Shown here piece after piece: positions 26,416-36,366 of a stretch of 64,000 bases of DNA. Position numbers and translations under genes: made by a program. The stretch is taken from assembly GCA_032027125.1 (NCBI GenBank), contig JAVSMQ010000001.1, forward strand, positions 1 through 64,000, given 5' to 3'. Position 1 is the first letter of the stretch. The number at the start of each line of letters is the position of its first letter. The stretch is from JANJTB01 sp032027125 (GTDB lineage Bacteria > Bacteroidota > Ignavibacteria > Kapaibacteriales > UBA2268). The notes below the pieces were generated by a model. It was not told where the DNA came from, searched no databases, and saw nothing but the letters and a program-made list of their open reading frames with translations.

Positions 26416-28608
26416 TTATTTTTCTTCTTCTTTTAAAGGTGGATTTTCATCCGGTTTTTCTACTTTGGTTGAATCCGCAGGTATTTTTGCTTCTTCAAGT
26501 TTAAAGAACTGCAAAGGATTCTGTATTGGATTTTCCGGCATCTCAATCCCCTTCAGCAACTCAACGGGATTTTGCATCAATCCTTCAGTATTATTCAATA
26601 ATGATGCAGGGTCTTTTAAAAGTTTTCTCGGGTCGGGCGGTTCCTTTCTTTGGTTGACCTGCTTCATCTGGTTTCTCATTCGTCCTTTTTCAACATCCTG
26701 CTGCTTGGGAATTATAACTTCTCTTTCTCTTAGTGAATCAGGTATAGGTTCTCCGCTGTTAACAGCCAGTTTGTAGGCAACACCCAGGTTTATTTCTTTT
26801 GCATGCTCGGATTGCGGGTATTTGTCTAATAATATTTTATAATATGCAAGTGCAGAGTCCGGCAGTCTGAGATATTTTTCAAATATCCAGCCGATTGAAT
26901 AAATCGAAGCAGGCGAGTATTTAGACTTTGGATAGCCTTCATAAACTTTGGAAAACTGACTGATTGAATAGTTGTAATCACCATGCCGCATAAGGTTTAA
27001 ACCGGATGTATAAAGCTCAGCAACTGAATCAATAACGAAATTACTTGTATATCCTAACTGAAGCTGGGCATCTTTACCAAATTCAGTCAGAGGATGGGTC
27101 ATAACTATCACATCAAGCAGTGAATCTACAAGATATGGGTTTGACGGTTTCATGACCCTTGCATAAGCGTGATAAAACCTCGAACTTTCCGGATTCGAGA
27201 GAGGTGCCGTATCAACAGCCAGCTTAAAGTAGTATTCGACTGAATCTTTATTTCCTAATTCTTCGTGTATTCTGCCAACTGAGAAAAGATTTGAAGAAAG
27301 TTCAAATTTAGAAGAGTCTGACAATGCTTCACCGGACTGATATTTCACAAGAAGCGGTTCAGCAGCCTTACGCTTAATATCCCAATTATTCATTAACTCG
27401 AACATTTTTTCGGCAGTTTTAAAAACCGGTGTACGTGTAACCCTTGCTTTTGCAAACATAGAGCGTGCTTTTACATAATCATTTTGGTCATATAAATTCA
27501 TCCCCTTTTCAAAATAGTATGTTAACAAAGCAGGATTGTTTGAATATGCAGAATCAACAAATTTTTCAATTTTGGCAAGGTGTTCAAATGTCGGCTTTGG
27601 TTCATCTTCTTTTGGAGTATAAGTTGAATCAAGCCATTTCATTCGTACAACCTGCAATTTTTGTACTTGGGTATGAGCAATCCATTCTTCATACTTGCCG
27701 TCATTTTCTAATCGGTTAAGAATTTCATCGGCTTCATCATATCGTCCGATTCTTGCAAGTGAAGCAGCCTGATAAAGATAAGCTTCGAATTTCAAAAGGT
27801 AATCAGGGCTGTATTTATGAACCTGTCTGAAAGCTTCTTCAGCAAGTTCAAATTTGTGAATCCTATATAATAATGCTGCCATATCGACTTGCCAGCGTGC
27901 TTTGACTGCACCGTCGTCTGTTTGGGAAATTGCATTTTTATAAGGTCTTAAAGCTTTTTCATAATCATTGTTCAGTAGGGCAAGTTCAGCTTCAATTCGG
28001 AATGCTTCGGATAAAATGTCGTATCTTTTTTTCTGCCATGCAATGTCAACAGTACGTGAAAGCATTATTTCACCGGCATGGAATTTTCTCTGAATCAATA
28101 AATTTTTTGTATATAATAAATGAGCATCAGGCGACAAATCACCTTCTGGAAATTTATCTACAAGTTCACTACACTTTAATTGTGAGTTAAGCCAATCTTC
28201 CTGATAAAAGAAAGATTTCGACATCAACCACAGAGCTCCTTCTACATAATCGCTTTTACCCTTACGAGCTAATATTTTGGAACCTTTAATGATAATAGAA
28301 TCTAATTTAACCTGTACGGGCTGTCTTTTCTGCTTGGTTACAATGAATTCTATTAAAAATGGAGGCGGACCCATTATGTTTTGGTCCTGAACATATATCT
28401 CCGGCTGAGGTACAAATACACGGGGCTGAACCCGCTTTTTTTCATCCTGAAATTCGAATTCTTCTTCTGCCTCGTAAGTAAGCCGCTCCATATTATAATA
28501 GGTATTAAAATATGTGGTAAAATTAGTGAAATTTGAGCAGGCACTACCCATCAGAAAGTATGTTGCCAGTGTTAGCAGCATCAATGTTATGATTCTTTTA
28601 GGATTCAT
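26416..28608 (-). CDS. TPR-repeat lipoprotein, PorW/SprE-like
   Basis: A 730-residue protein with a lipoprotein signal (lipobox GSAC, Cys24), then FTNFTTYFNTYYNMERL, a conserved opening of large TPR lipoproteins in this phylum. TPR-like helical pairs fill about residues 95-640 (AHLLYTKNLLIQ, YEKALRPYKNAI, ALAYYKILLDKYPQSEHAKE). The last 90 residues are proline/glutamate-rich and likely unstructured. In Bacteroidota the related PorW/SprE lipoproteins assist type IX secretion and gliding; a T9SS cargo gene occurs at 38666-39931, which fits. Assignment to PorW itself is uncertain, since many tol-pal-like TPR lipoproteins look similar. Confidence 0.65.
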   Translation of the reverse strand: MNPKRIITLMLLTLATYFLMGSACSNFTNFTTYFNTYYNMERLTYEAEEEFEFQDEKKRVQPRVFVPQPEIYVQDQNIMGPPPFLIEFIVTKQKRQPVQVKLDSIIIKGSKILARKGKSDYVEGALWLMSKSFFYQEDWLNSQLKCSELVDKFPEGDLSPDAHLLYTKNLLIQRKFHAGEIMLSRTVDIAWQKKRYDILSEAFRIEAELALLNNDYEKALRPYKNAISQTDDGAVKARWQVDMAALLYRIHKFELAEEAFRQVHKYSPDYLLKFEAYLYQAASLARIGRYDEADEILNRLENDGKYEEWIAHTQVQKLQVVRMKWLDSTYTPKEDEPKPTFEHLAKIEKFVDSAYSNNPALLTYYFEKGMNLYDQNDYVKARSMFAKARVTRTPVFKTAEKMFELMNNWDIKRKAAEPLLVKYQSGEALSDSSKFELSSNLFSVGRIHEELGNKDSVEYYFKLAVDTAPLSNPESSRFYHAYARVMKPSNPYLVDSLLDVIVMTHPLTEFGKDAQLQLGYTSNFVIDSVAELYTSGLNLMRHGDYNYSISQFSKVYEGYPKSKYSPASIYSIGWIFEKYLRLPDSALAYYKILLDKYPQSEHAKEINLGVAYKLAVNSGEPIPDSLREREVIIPKQQDVEKGRMRNQMKQVNQRKEPPDPRKLLKDPASLLNNTEGLMQNPVELLKGIEMPENPIQNPLQFFKLEEAKIPADSTKVEKPDENPPLKEEEK

Positions 28609-28758
28609 TTTCTAATTTAATATTCAATTATACAATGTATAAAATAACTAATATACAATCCTCCACTCGTAAAGACAATTCAATTCAAAAAATGTTTCAC
28701 ATAATTGTATTTACGATATTCAAATATTAATATTTTTAATTTTTTTAGAATGATTGAT

Positions 28759-30060
28759 TTAATTGCTGAATAACAATTTACCTTTAATATATGTAGAATC
28801 AACATATTTGTTGCCTAACAAATAAAGAAGTTTGGAAGTAATTGTATCAAGGGATATATTACCGATTTCAATACCCATTCTTTCTAATTTTACAGTCGCA
28901 AAATCGGCATCCACTCCGGTTTTAAAATCACCTGTAATATTTGATATTCCAAGTATATCGGCATTTCCTTTTGTTGCCGTCCACAATGCCTCCCCTGAAG
29001 ATAAGACTTCTGATGTATGATCATGTATCAATTGATATGTTTTGCTTGTTTCTACGGCTTCTTTAAGCTCGTGCAGCATTGAGAGAGAAGTGCCGCCTGC
29101 AACATCGCTGCCAATTCCGACATGTATAAGTTCATTTATATTCATAAATGGGAATATACCGCTTTTCAAAAATCTGTTCGATGAAGGACAATGAACAACA
29201 TTTGAATTATTACTTTTGATAAGTTCTATTTCATAATCACTCAAGTAAATACAATGTGCAAGAAGAGTTTTTTCATTTAACATTCCTGCCTGATGGTAAA
29301 CATCTGTATATGTATTACATTGCGGAAACATTCCGGCAACCTTCTTCAGTTCGTCAATATTTTCTGCTAAATGAGTCTGAATATAAAAACCGTCTTTACG
29401 TGAAACTTCACCGGTTTTTTTCATAAGTTCCATTGAACATATCAGTGCGTATCTTGGTGTCAGGATATATTTGAGTTTATTCTCTCCGGCTCCGTGCCAT
29501 TTTCCGGCAAGTTTTAAAGAGTCATCAATGTTGTTCCTTGTTGATTTTAACAGCAATTCAGGTGCATTAGTATCCATCATAGACATTCCGATAAACGCCC
29601 TAATACCTGAATCGAAGGCAGCCTGAAAAGCTGAATCAGTACCGTCAAAACTTGAATTTGAATATGCTGTTACTGTGGTTGTGCCATATTTGAGACATTC
29701 CTCAAAGAACATTTTTGATAAAGAAAAAGCATATTCCGGATCATTGAATTTTATTTCCAACGGATAAATATATTCGTCAAGCCATTTTAATAAAGTTCCT
29801 TTTCCTAAACCAATAGCGGGATATTGGGGAATGTGTGTATGTAAATCAATTAATCCGGGAATAATAATGCAGTCTGTTTTATCAAGTATTTCATTTATAT
29901 TGTAATCAGTTATGCTTTCTGTGTTAATACCGAAATATCTAATCTTACCTTCAGTATCAACCGCCAGATAATGATTCTCAAAAAATTCCATTTTTTTATC
30001 AGAACCCGGTTTCAGAAAATGTGATTTGATAACATAACTTTTATTTCTAAACTGACCCAT
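28759..30060 (-). CDS. guaD: Guanine deaminase-like amidohydrolase
   Basis: A 433-residue metal-dependent hydrolase of the amidohydrolase superfamily. Zinc ligands and active-site motifs are in order: PGLIDLHTHIPQYPAIGLG, QTHLAEN, LAHCIYLS, HCPSSNRFL and GSDVAGGTS. The LHTHIPQY sequence, KWLDEYIYPLE and the HCPSSN motif are hallmarks of guanine deaminase (guanine to xanthine plus ammonia). Related TRZ/ATZ deaminases are the alternative. Start ATG has AGAGG six bases before it. It follows the DUF58 gene by 13 bp, an odd place for a purine-salvage gene, and probably rides on that operon's transcript. Confidence 0.82.
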   Translation of the reverse strand: MGQFRNKSYVIKSHFLKPGSDKKMEFFENHYLAVDTEGKIRYFGINTESITDYNINEILDKTDCIIIPGLIDLHTHIPQYPAIGLGKGTLLKWLDEYIYPLEIKFNDPEYAFSLSKMFFEECLKYGTTTVTAYSNSSFDGTDSAFQAAFDSGIRAFIGMSMMDTNAPELLLKSTRNNIDDSLKLAGKWHGAGENKLKYILTPRYALICSMELMKKTGEVSRKDGFYIQTHLAENIDELKKVAGMFPQCNTYTDVYHQAGMLNEKTLLAHCIYLSDYEIELIKSNNSNVVHCPSSNRFLKSGIFPFMNINELIHVGIGSDVAGGTSLSMLHELKEAVETSKTYQLIHDHTSEVLSSGEALWTATKGNADILGISNITGDFKTGVDADFATVKLERMGIEIGNISLDTITSKLLYLLGNKYVDSTYIKGKLLFSN

Positions 30061-30073
30061 TTCATCCTCTTTT

Positions 30074-31405
30074 TTAAACCAGTCTTCTTGATTTGATTTC
30101 CAGATACTTATTTATTGTTTTCAATGTTAAATCTTCAGGTTTACACAGTAATGACATTATGCCATTCATCCTTAATTCGTTTATTATTTCCTGTTTTTCA
30201 ATCATAAACTGTTCGGCAGTAATTTTTTTATAAATATCGAAATCTTTTTGAGGTATATCATTAAGCATTTTACTGACTTCGGTATTTTCAAAGAAAACAA
30301 TCAAGGGCAGATGAAATTTAGCAATCAATTTTATGTAATCAATATTCCGCCTCATTGCATTGATTGTTTCAAAATTTGTAAATATCATCAGGAGGCTTCT
30401 TTGTGGAATTTTTCGTCTAATGAAAGAATATAGTATTTCAAAGCTTGTTTCAGCGTAATTGGTTTCTAAACGATATAACGATTCTGAAATTTTTGCTCTT
30501 TGGGTAATAGAATTACTTGCCGGAATAAATGTACCCAATTCATCGGAGAAAGTTACAAGTCCGGCTTTATCATATTTTTTTTGCACTATTGATGAAACCG
30601 CAAGTGTTGAATTTATTGAATAGTCAAGCAGGGTCATGCCGTTAAAAGGCATTTTCATGTTTCTTCCCATATCAATTATGCAGTAAATATTCTGCGACCG
30701 TTCATCAATAAACTGATTAACCATCATGTCGCCTTTTCTTCCGGTAGCTTTCCAGTTGATTGAGCGGTAATCATCACCGTTTCGATATTCCCTGATATGC
30801 TCAAACTCCATCGTATGCCCAAGCTTTCGGACTTCCTTTATTCCCGGATTAATCAAGCGGTTCGATATTGCTTTCATTTCATAATGCTTAATTTTAAGAA
30901 ATGACGGGTAAACAGGTAATTCAGTACCTTCGCAGAAAATGAACTTTCTGCTTCCCAGTCCTAAAATGCCTGTAACATAAATATTTAATTTCCCAAAAGT
31001 GTAACTGCCCCGTTTAACAGGTCTAAGAAAATATTTCAATGTAATTTCAGAACCGGTGCTGAGTTTCCGAATTATTTTAAAATCTCTTTTCTGCAATTGA
31101 AATGGTGTTTCATCAATTATCAAACATTCTATATTAAATTTGTATCTGTTTATAAGTTTTATTAAAATCTCATTTTCATCACCGTTTGATAATTTTTCCG
31201 GTAAAATTCTATCAGCTACGATACCATCAGAAAGATAAAGAATGAAAATCTCTGTAATTACAGCCAAAATTGTCAATAACAAAAATCCCATGGCAATGTA
31301 ATAAATGATTCCAAAAAAGAAACCGCAGACAAACATTACTGAAATGACTGCCAGAATCCAAAACAATCTCAAATTGGGATAATATGACCTGATAAAACTT
31401 ATCAA
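30074..31405 (-). CDS. DUF58 domain protein (VWA-like)
   Basis: A 443-residue protein with two N-terminal membrane helices (about 10-55), a beta-rich middle domain and the DUF58 core: EFEHIREYRNGDDYRSINWK followed by ATGRKGDMMVNQF and IIDMGRNMK, the start of a von Willebrand factor A-like fold. The MIDAS-like DxGRxM stretch is seen at about residue 246. DUF58 proteins are almost always paired with MoxR ATPases, as here (4-bp overlap), and are thought to help assemble or mature envelope complexes. Exact client unknown. Confidence 0.88.
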   Translation of the reverse strand: MISFIRSYYPNLRLFWILAVISVMFVCGFFFGIIYYIAMGFLLLTILAVITEIFILYLSDGIVADRILPEKLSNGDENEILIKLINRYKFNIECLIIDETPFQLQKRDFKIIRKLSTGSEITLKYFLRPVKRGSYTFGKLNIYVTGILGLGSRKFIFCEGTELPVYPSFLKIKHYEMKAISNRLINPGIKEVRKLGHTMEFEHIREYRNGDDYRSINWKATGRKGDMMVNQFIDERSQNIYCIIDMGRNMKMPFNGMTLLDYSINSTLAVSSIVQKKYDKAGLVTFSDELGTFIPASNSITQRAKISESLYRLETNYAETSFEILYSFIRRKIPQRSLLMIFTNFETINAMRRNIDYIKLIAKFHLPLIVFFENTEVSKMLNDIPQKDFDIYKKITAEQFMIEKQEIINELRMNGIMSLLCKPEDLTLKTINKYLEIKSRRLV

Positions 31406-32388
31406 CGCGGAACCTCTATTCCCTGTATAATTGATTTAATTACTTCATCAGGACTGATTCCATCCATTTCTTTTTCAGGTGTTAAAATCAATCTGTGACG
31501 TAATGCCGGATAAGCAACATACAATATATCCTCGGGAGTTACGAAATCACGCCCGTTTATTGCTGCATATACTTTCGATGACTGCAAAATTGCCACTGCT
31601 CCTCTCGGTGATGCTCCCAGAAATACCGATTTACTCTTTCGTGTAGCCTGAACAATTTCAGCAATATATTTCAGTAATTCATCACTTATTATTGTTTTTG
31701 AAGCAGTTAACCGCATTAAATCGAGTTCGTCGGAGGTTAGAACAGGATTAATATTTTCAAGTCTGTTAATAATATTACCTGAATTTTTTAATTTCAATAT
31801 TTCAATTTCGTCATTTAACGAAGGATAATCAAGGAGAATCTTAAACAGAAATCTGTCAATCTGAGCTTCAGGCAGCCGGTATGTACCTTCCTGTTCTATT
31901 GGATTTTGAGTAGCCAAAACTGTAAATGAAGAAGGTAATTGGTGAGTATTGCCGTCAATTGTTACCTGTAATTCTTCCATTGCTTCGAATAATGCCGATT
32001 GAGTCTTTGCCGGGGCTCGGTTGATTTCATCTGCCAGTATAATATTCGAAAAAACAGGTCCTTTACGAAGCTCGAATTCAAGCGACCTTGGATTGAAAAC
32101 AGAAGTTCCTGTTATGTCGGAGGGCATCAAATCCGGAGTGAATTGAATTCTTTTAAAATCAAGCTGCAAAGTATGAGCAGTCAATTTTGCCATTAGGGTT
32201 TTCGCTATTCCCGGTACACCTTCTATCAGAACATGACCGCCGGAAATCAGAGCAGTCAGAATAAGCTCGACAGCATCATTATTTGCTATCAATCCTTTAC
32301 CGATTTCTGATTTAACCTTATCAATCAGGTTTTTAAAATTTGACAAATCAATTCTTGAGGTAAATTCCAATTCAGATTTTTCGTTCAT
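31402..32388 (-). CDS. MoxR-family AAA+ ATPase
   Basis: A 328-residue AAA+ ATPase with Walker A GVPGIAKTLMAK, Walker B ILADEINRAPAKTQSALFEAMEE, sensor 1 VLATQNPIEQEGTYRLPEAQ and a C-terminal lid domain (LGASPRGAVAILQ, AYPALRHR). MoxR proteins act as chaperones that insert cofactors or activate complexes together with VWA proteins. It overlaps its neighbours by 4 bp on both sides, giving tight coupling with the DUF4350 and DUF58 genes. Confidence 0.93.
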   Translation of the reverse strand: MNEKSELEFTSRIDLSNFKNLIDKVKSEIGKGLIANNDAVELILTALISGGHVLIEGVPGIAKTLMAKLTAHTLQLDFKRIQFTPDLMPSDITGTSVFNPRSLEFELRKGPVFSNIILADEINRAPAKTQSALFEAMEELQVTIDGNTHQLPSSFTVLATQNPIEQEGTYRLPEAQIDRFLFKILLDYPSLNDEIEILKLKNSGNIINRLENINPVLTSDELDLMRLTASKTIISDELLKYIAEIVQATRKSKSVFLGASPRGAVAILQSSKVYAAINGRDFVTPEDILYVAYPALRHRLILTPEKEMDGISPDEVIKSIIQGIEVPR

Positions 32389-33602
32389 AAGTTAACCTTT
32401 TTATAAAATGTATCAATTTCACTGCATAAAGATTCCAACTGTTTATTATCAATTTTTGACGATAAATTTATAGTATTCATTTTATCAAAAATTCGTTTTA
32501 TTTCATGCTCTGTAAGTCCTGATTTAGATGACAAATACTCATAAAATCCATCAACATGCGGATTAATATTTATATTCATCCTGTTTCTGATATAATTGTA
32601 GAAATGGTTTATTTTTTTCTGAGCTATTTCCTGATTATCGCGAATTGCAAAAGATAGTTTTGCTATTGTTGAAATAAATTCAGCTGTTGAATTTATGTGT
32701 GGTTTGATTTCAGGAATTGCTCTCTGTCTGCGTTTGATTCCGAAAATCATAAACAAAAAAACCGAAATCAGCAGTACATAATACCCGCTCGTTAGAGATT
32801 TATTACTCATAATAAATTTCAGTGGTGATTTATCCATATTACCGACTGCAAAATAGTCAATTATGACTGTATTCCGTAAGGGCAAAAATGACAAACATTT
32901 TTCTGCTAATTGGCGTGAATTTGAATCAAGCAGGTTAATATTTGTAAAAGTGAATGGAAATGAGAACAAATACAAACTGCCTTTATAAGTATCATTTTTC
33001 AATAAAACCGCGACATCATTATCTGCTTCAATCAATAAACTGCATGTTTGTTTCAAGCTGTCAGTATCGAAATATGCACAATAACCGACAGGCATGTAAT
33101 ATGTATTACCTGAATCGGAAATACTAATAAACCTTAAAGGTTTGTAATCCTTGTCACGCTGCTTAAAATTGTTGTCGAAATATTGGTAGGGTTCACATTT
33201 TATACCAAGTTTTTTTTCAATTATACCGAAACTTGTAGAAGCAATAAATATGTTATTTCCCTGATTGAGTAAATAAGTAATATCATCAAAATCACTTTTC
33301 GTAAATGATGTATTTTCACCAATAATTATAAAATTTTTCACCGAGTCTGAAAGCAACCGGTTGTTTTTATTTAAATTACTCTCAGAGCGGTATTCGAAAA
33401 GCGTTTTTGAATAAACTTCAACTTTCCGGGTTCTAAATAAATCCTGCACAATTTTATCGAAAACGTACATACCGAAAGGATTCTTGTCGTTTAGTCTGAA
33501 TGTAGCTGTCCAATCTAATGGTTTTGTCCTTGTCAATTCAGCAATAAGCGTGAATAACACCATCAAAGTTACCGAAATATATATCAATTTAAGGGTTTTC
33601 AT
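32385..33602 (-). CDS. DUF4350-type membrane protein
   Basis: A 405-residue protein with a membrane helix at 5-24 and a second at about 272-291 (YYVLLISVFLFMIFGI). The N-terminal half (DWTATFRLNDKNPFGMYVFDKIV) matches DUF4350, a GATase-like periplasmic domain with a NNIFIAS strand. The C-terminal cytoplasmic part is helical. This domain is a regular member of MoxR/DUF58/DUF4129 operons, function unknown. Overlaps the preceding gene by 14 bp and moxR by 4 bp. Confidence 0.8.
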   Translation of the reverse strand: MKTLKLIYISVTLMVLFTLIAELTRTKPLDWTATFRLNDKNPFGMYVFDKIVQDLFRTRKVEVYSKTLFEYRSESNLNKNNRLLSDSVKNFIIIGENTSFTKSDFDDITYLLNQGNNIFIASTSFGIIEKKLGIKCEPYQYFDNNFKQRDKDYKPLRFISISDSGNTYYMPVGYCAYFDTDSLKQTCSLLIEADNDVAVLLKNDTYKGSLYLFSFPFTFTNINLLDSNSRQLAEKCLSFLPLRNTVIIDYFAVGNMDKSPLKFIMSNKSLTSGYYVLLISVFLFMIFGIKRRQRAIPEIKPHINSTAEFISTIAKLSFAIRDNQEIAQKKINHFYNYIRNRMNININPHVDGFYEYLSSKSGLTEHEIKRIFDKMNTINLSSKIDNKQLESLCSEIDTFYKKVNL

Positions 33603-34485
33603 TTTTGACCACCCTATTTGAGAAATCTGAAAACTTTTCTGATATTATTGAATAATCATTTTCCGATATTTGAAATTTTCCATAAGATACAAAATTGAAA
33701 ATATATGACAGCCGGCTAAATGCTTCATGTAAATGTGAATTCCTGATTTCCCGCAGGTAATCTGTATTTGTGCTGCCGGGTTTATAATTCAATATCCCTG
33801 ATTCAAATAATATTTTCAATACCTTTAGAAAATTTAGTCTTACAGCTTCTGAATAATTGCCGCTCTCTAATGCTTCTGCAATTTCTCTGTCAAAATTCAA
33901 AGTATGTATCTCATTAAAAGAATTTTTTCTTACGACTAATGATTTACCTAATGAATTAGATAATCCTGTATTAAGTCTTTTTTTAATCAGAAGGAATATC
34001 AAAAAACCGGATATGAGTAAAATCAATATAATTAATATTGGTGATGCACCCGAATTGCCTATTAATTCTGTCAGGGGAATAATAACATATTTATAAAACA
34101 GCCTATCTAAAAATTCCCATAAATCAAATTTTGGAGCAGTATTTCCGGAATAATAAAAATCCTTATCATTATGGAAATCATTTATTTTTTGGGTATCAAA
34201 ATTTCTTGTTTCAATAGATGATGAATCATATAACAAATTGTTTTTTGAAGTTGCTTCAACACTGTCATCTACAATACCGGAATTAGAAATAATTGTTGAA
34301 TCAGCTTGGCTTATCTTCAAAGAATCAATCGAAATTTGGGAACTCAGAATTATCGGGTAGAAAAAAAATATCAATGAAACAATTGCTAAAATCCGCAAAA
34401 TAATAACACCGGACCTCCCCAATTGGGAAGGTCTGTGTATTTGTAAATAATTTTGATAAAAATAATCACACCCAATTTTGAGCAT
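33589..34485 (-). CDS. DUF4129-type membrane protein
   Basis: A 298-residue protein with membrane helices at about 26-50 and 147-167, separated by a Ser/Asp/Asn-rich linker, then a C-terminal helical domain (AEALESGNYSEAVRLNFLKV, STNTDYLREI, FSRLSYIFNFVSYGKF) typical of DUF4129. It belongs to the MoxR cluster and overlaps the DUF4350 gene by 14 bp. Role unknown; in relatives DUF4129 follows a transglutaminase-like domain, absent here. Confidence 0.72.
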   Translation of the reverse strand: MLKIGCDYFYQNYLQIHRPSQLGRSGVIILRILAIVSLIFFFYPIILSSQISIDSLKISQADSTIISNSGIVDDSVEATSKNNLLYDSSSIETRNFDTQKINDFHNDKDFYYSGNTAPKFDLWEFLDRLFYKYVIIPLTELIGNSGASPILIILILLISGFLIFLLIKKRLNTGLSNSLGKSLVVRKNSFNEIHTLNFDREIAEALESGNYSEAVRLNFLKVLKILFESGILNYKPGSTNTDYLREIRNSHLHEAFSRLSYIFNFVSYGKFQISENDYSIISEKFSDFSNRVVKNENP

Positions 34486-34496
34486 TTATTACCTTT

Positions 34497-35366
34497 TTAA
34501 TTGCTGCTACCTAATTCATCAATACCTTTCATCAGATTTCCGGCTTCTTTCAACTCATACTGGCTGTGGTAATAAAGAGCAAGGAATATAATCACCAGAC
34601 TTGAGAAAAGATAGGCTAAAGTCGAAATAATGTTTAAAACAATAGATAACATTAGCATAAGCGGGCTGTCAGGTGCTGCTGTTATCAATCCGGTTGTCTG
34701 TAAAATAGTCAGAATACCTGCAGGCATACTGAATACTGTACTTATCAGAGCATAAATTAAACCGATGACTATTATGTAACCTAGAGTACGCCACCAATAT
34801 CCTTTTACAAAATACATACTGCGTTGGAGTGATGTTCCTAATCCTGTATCCTCAAAGACCAGCACAACCGAAGATAGAGCCATAGCGATATACAGATACA
34901 TACCGGGAATAATAAAGAAAATAAAGCCAATTCCTACTAAAATGAAATATACAAAATTTAATGCAAGAAGGCGCGGCAGAAATGCTTTTACCTGAGCAAG
35001 AATATTCTCAAATGGTACTTGTGGACCGTTATTGATATATTCCACAATATAACCGAGTACAATTGCACTGATTACGGATATTGCAAGATAATATATGATA
35101 AAAATCAATCCGTATTGAATCATAAGATTCTGAAAATAATCTAAACCGACAGAGTCAGGATTTTGGGCAGAATCTGTAATCATACTCATATTCTCAGTTT
35201 GAAAAATCCCGAGAACTATACCAAGCAATATCAGAAGCGGCATTGCAAGTATAAGCATGGATTTAAAAAGCGGTTTTATTTCCTGACGCGTAAATGCAAA
35301 CGTTGCATTGAGTAAATCCCGTAATTTACGGTATTCATTAAACTTAACTGTGTATGAGTTCACCAT
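34497..35366 (-). CDS. Multi-pass membrane protein of the MoxR cluster
   Basis: A 289-residue protein with about six hydrophobic segments (near 38-54, 85-115, 133-160, 190-215, 235-270). The TM regions and the YFVKGYWWRTLGYIIVIGLIYAL stretch (here only as part) resemble the membrane domain found in glycerophosphodiester phosphodiesterases and related DUF975-like proteins. No catalytic domain is attached. It overlaps the SpoIIM gene end by 23 bp and is 11 bp from the DUF4129 gene, so it is part of the same operon. Confidence 0.7.
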   Translation of the reverse strand: MVNSYTVKFNEYRKLRDLLNATFAFTRQEIKPLFKSMLILAMPLLILLGIVLGIFQTENMSMITDSAQNPDSVGLDYFQNLMIQYGLIFIIYYLAISVISAIVLGYIVEYINNGPQVPFENILAQVKAFLPRLLALNFVYFILVGIGFIFFIIPGMYLYIAMALSSVVLVFEDTGLGTSLQRSMYFVKGYWWRTLGYIIVIGLIYALISTVFSMPAGILTILQTTGLITAAPDSPLMLMLSIVLNIISTLAYLFSSLVIIFLALYYHSQYELKEAGNLMKGIDELGSSN

Positions 35367-36321
35367 AGATACTCCTTTTATAAATTTTAACTGGATAAAT
35401 CACAAAATACCAGATAACAAAAATCAGTGACAAAATTATTATAAACAAATTGAAAACATCCGGCAATTCAGTCAGTCTGGTTACATAACCTTCAAGAAAG
35501 CCTGCTGCTATAAATACCGGAACTAAACCGAGTGCTATCTTAACACCTCTGACAGCACCTCTCTGAAATGAAACCAGTCGCGTGTAAGTACCCGGGAACA
35601 AAAAGCTGTTGCCAATAATTATACCTGCCGCTCCGGCAATAATAATAGCAGAAATTTCAAGCGTTCCATGTATCCATACTGTTCTGAATGATTCCCAAAA
35701 TAGACCTTTTTCGATAAAGAATTGCTGGAAAGTTCCCAGCATAACTCCATTTTGGAAAAGAACAAATGCCGTCCCCAATGCAGACAGCAGTCCAAAAGAA
35801 AAAGTTTTAAAAGAAACCATAATATTATTCAAAGTGATACCCAAAAACATATCTATCCCGTTTGCTGATTTATAAACAGCCATCGGGTCGCCCTTTTCAA
35901 TATTTTTTAATGTCATATTTACATATTCACTGCCAAGTACAACCCGGACAAAAGAATCGTCATATTTTGTTGAAATCAGACCGATAAGCATCCCAATCAC
36001 AAAAATCGAGAATGAAATCAAAAGTTCTTTTCTTGACTCATACATAATAAGCGGTAATTCTTTCACCCAAAACCTTTTGAAATCGGAAATATCAAATTTG
36101 CCCTTGCTGTAAACCTTTGAATGTACCTTTAATGCGAGGTCATTCAGGTACAAAGTCGTTTTGCTCAGTGGATAAAATGTACGTGAATACGATAAAGCAT
36201 CAATCAAATTTGTATATGCAGATTTCAGTTCATCAGGGGTAAGTTTGAGGTTACCTCCAATAAACTTTTCAACTATTTCCCACTCGGACTTATTTTTTTG
36301 CAGAAAATTTATTTCTTTCAT
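35344..36321 (-). CDS. SpoIIM-family membrane protein
   Basis: A 325-residue protein with an N-terminal soluble part (1-100) and five to six membrane helices. The central FLGITLNNIMVSFKTFSFGL and FGLLSALGTAFVLFQNGVMLG stretches, then HGTLEISAIIIAGAAG, are the signature of the SpoIIM/DUF95 family. In sporulating bacteria SpoIIM takes part in engulfment, but in non-spore-formers it is a fixed partner of RDD, MoxR and DUF58 proteins. It is the first gene of the minus-strand operon and diverges from the RDD gene 45 bp away. Confidence 0.88.
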   Translation of the reverse strand: MKEINFLQKNKSEWEIVEKFIGGNLKLTPDELKSAYTNLIDALSYSRTFYPLSKTTLYLNDLALKVHSKVYSKGKFDISDFKRFWVKELPLIMYESRKELLISFSIFVIGMLIGLISTKYDDSFVRVVLGSEYVNMTLKNIEKGDPMAVYKSANGIDMFLGITLNNIMVSFKTFSFGLLSALGTAFVLFQNGVMLGTFQQFFIEKGLFWESFRTVWIHGTLEISAIIIAGAAGIIIGNSFLFPGTYTRLVSFQRGAVRGVKIALGLVPVFIAAGFLEGYVTRLTELPDVFNLFIIILSLIFVIWYFVIYPVKIYKRSIYGELIHS

Positions 36322-36366
36322 CGTATTTTAGAATAATAATATTTACAAATTTAATAAAAAAAATGA

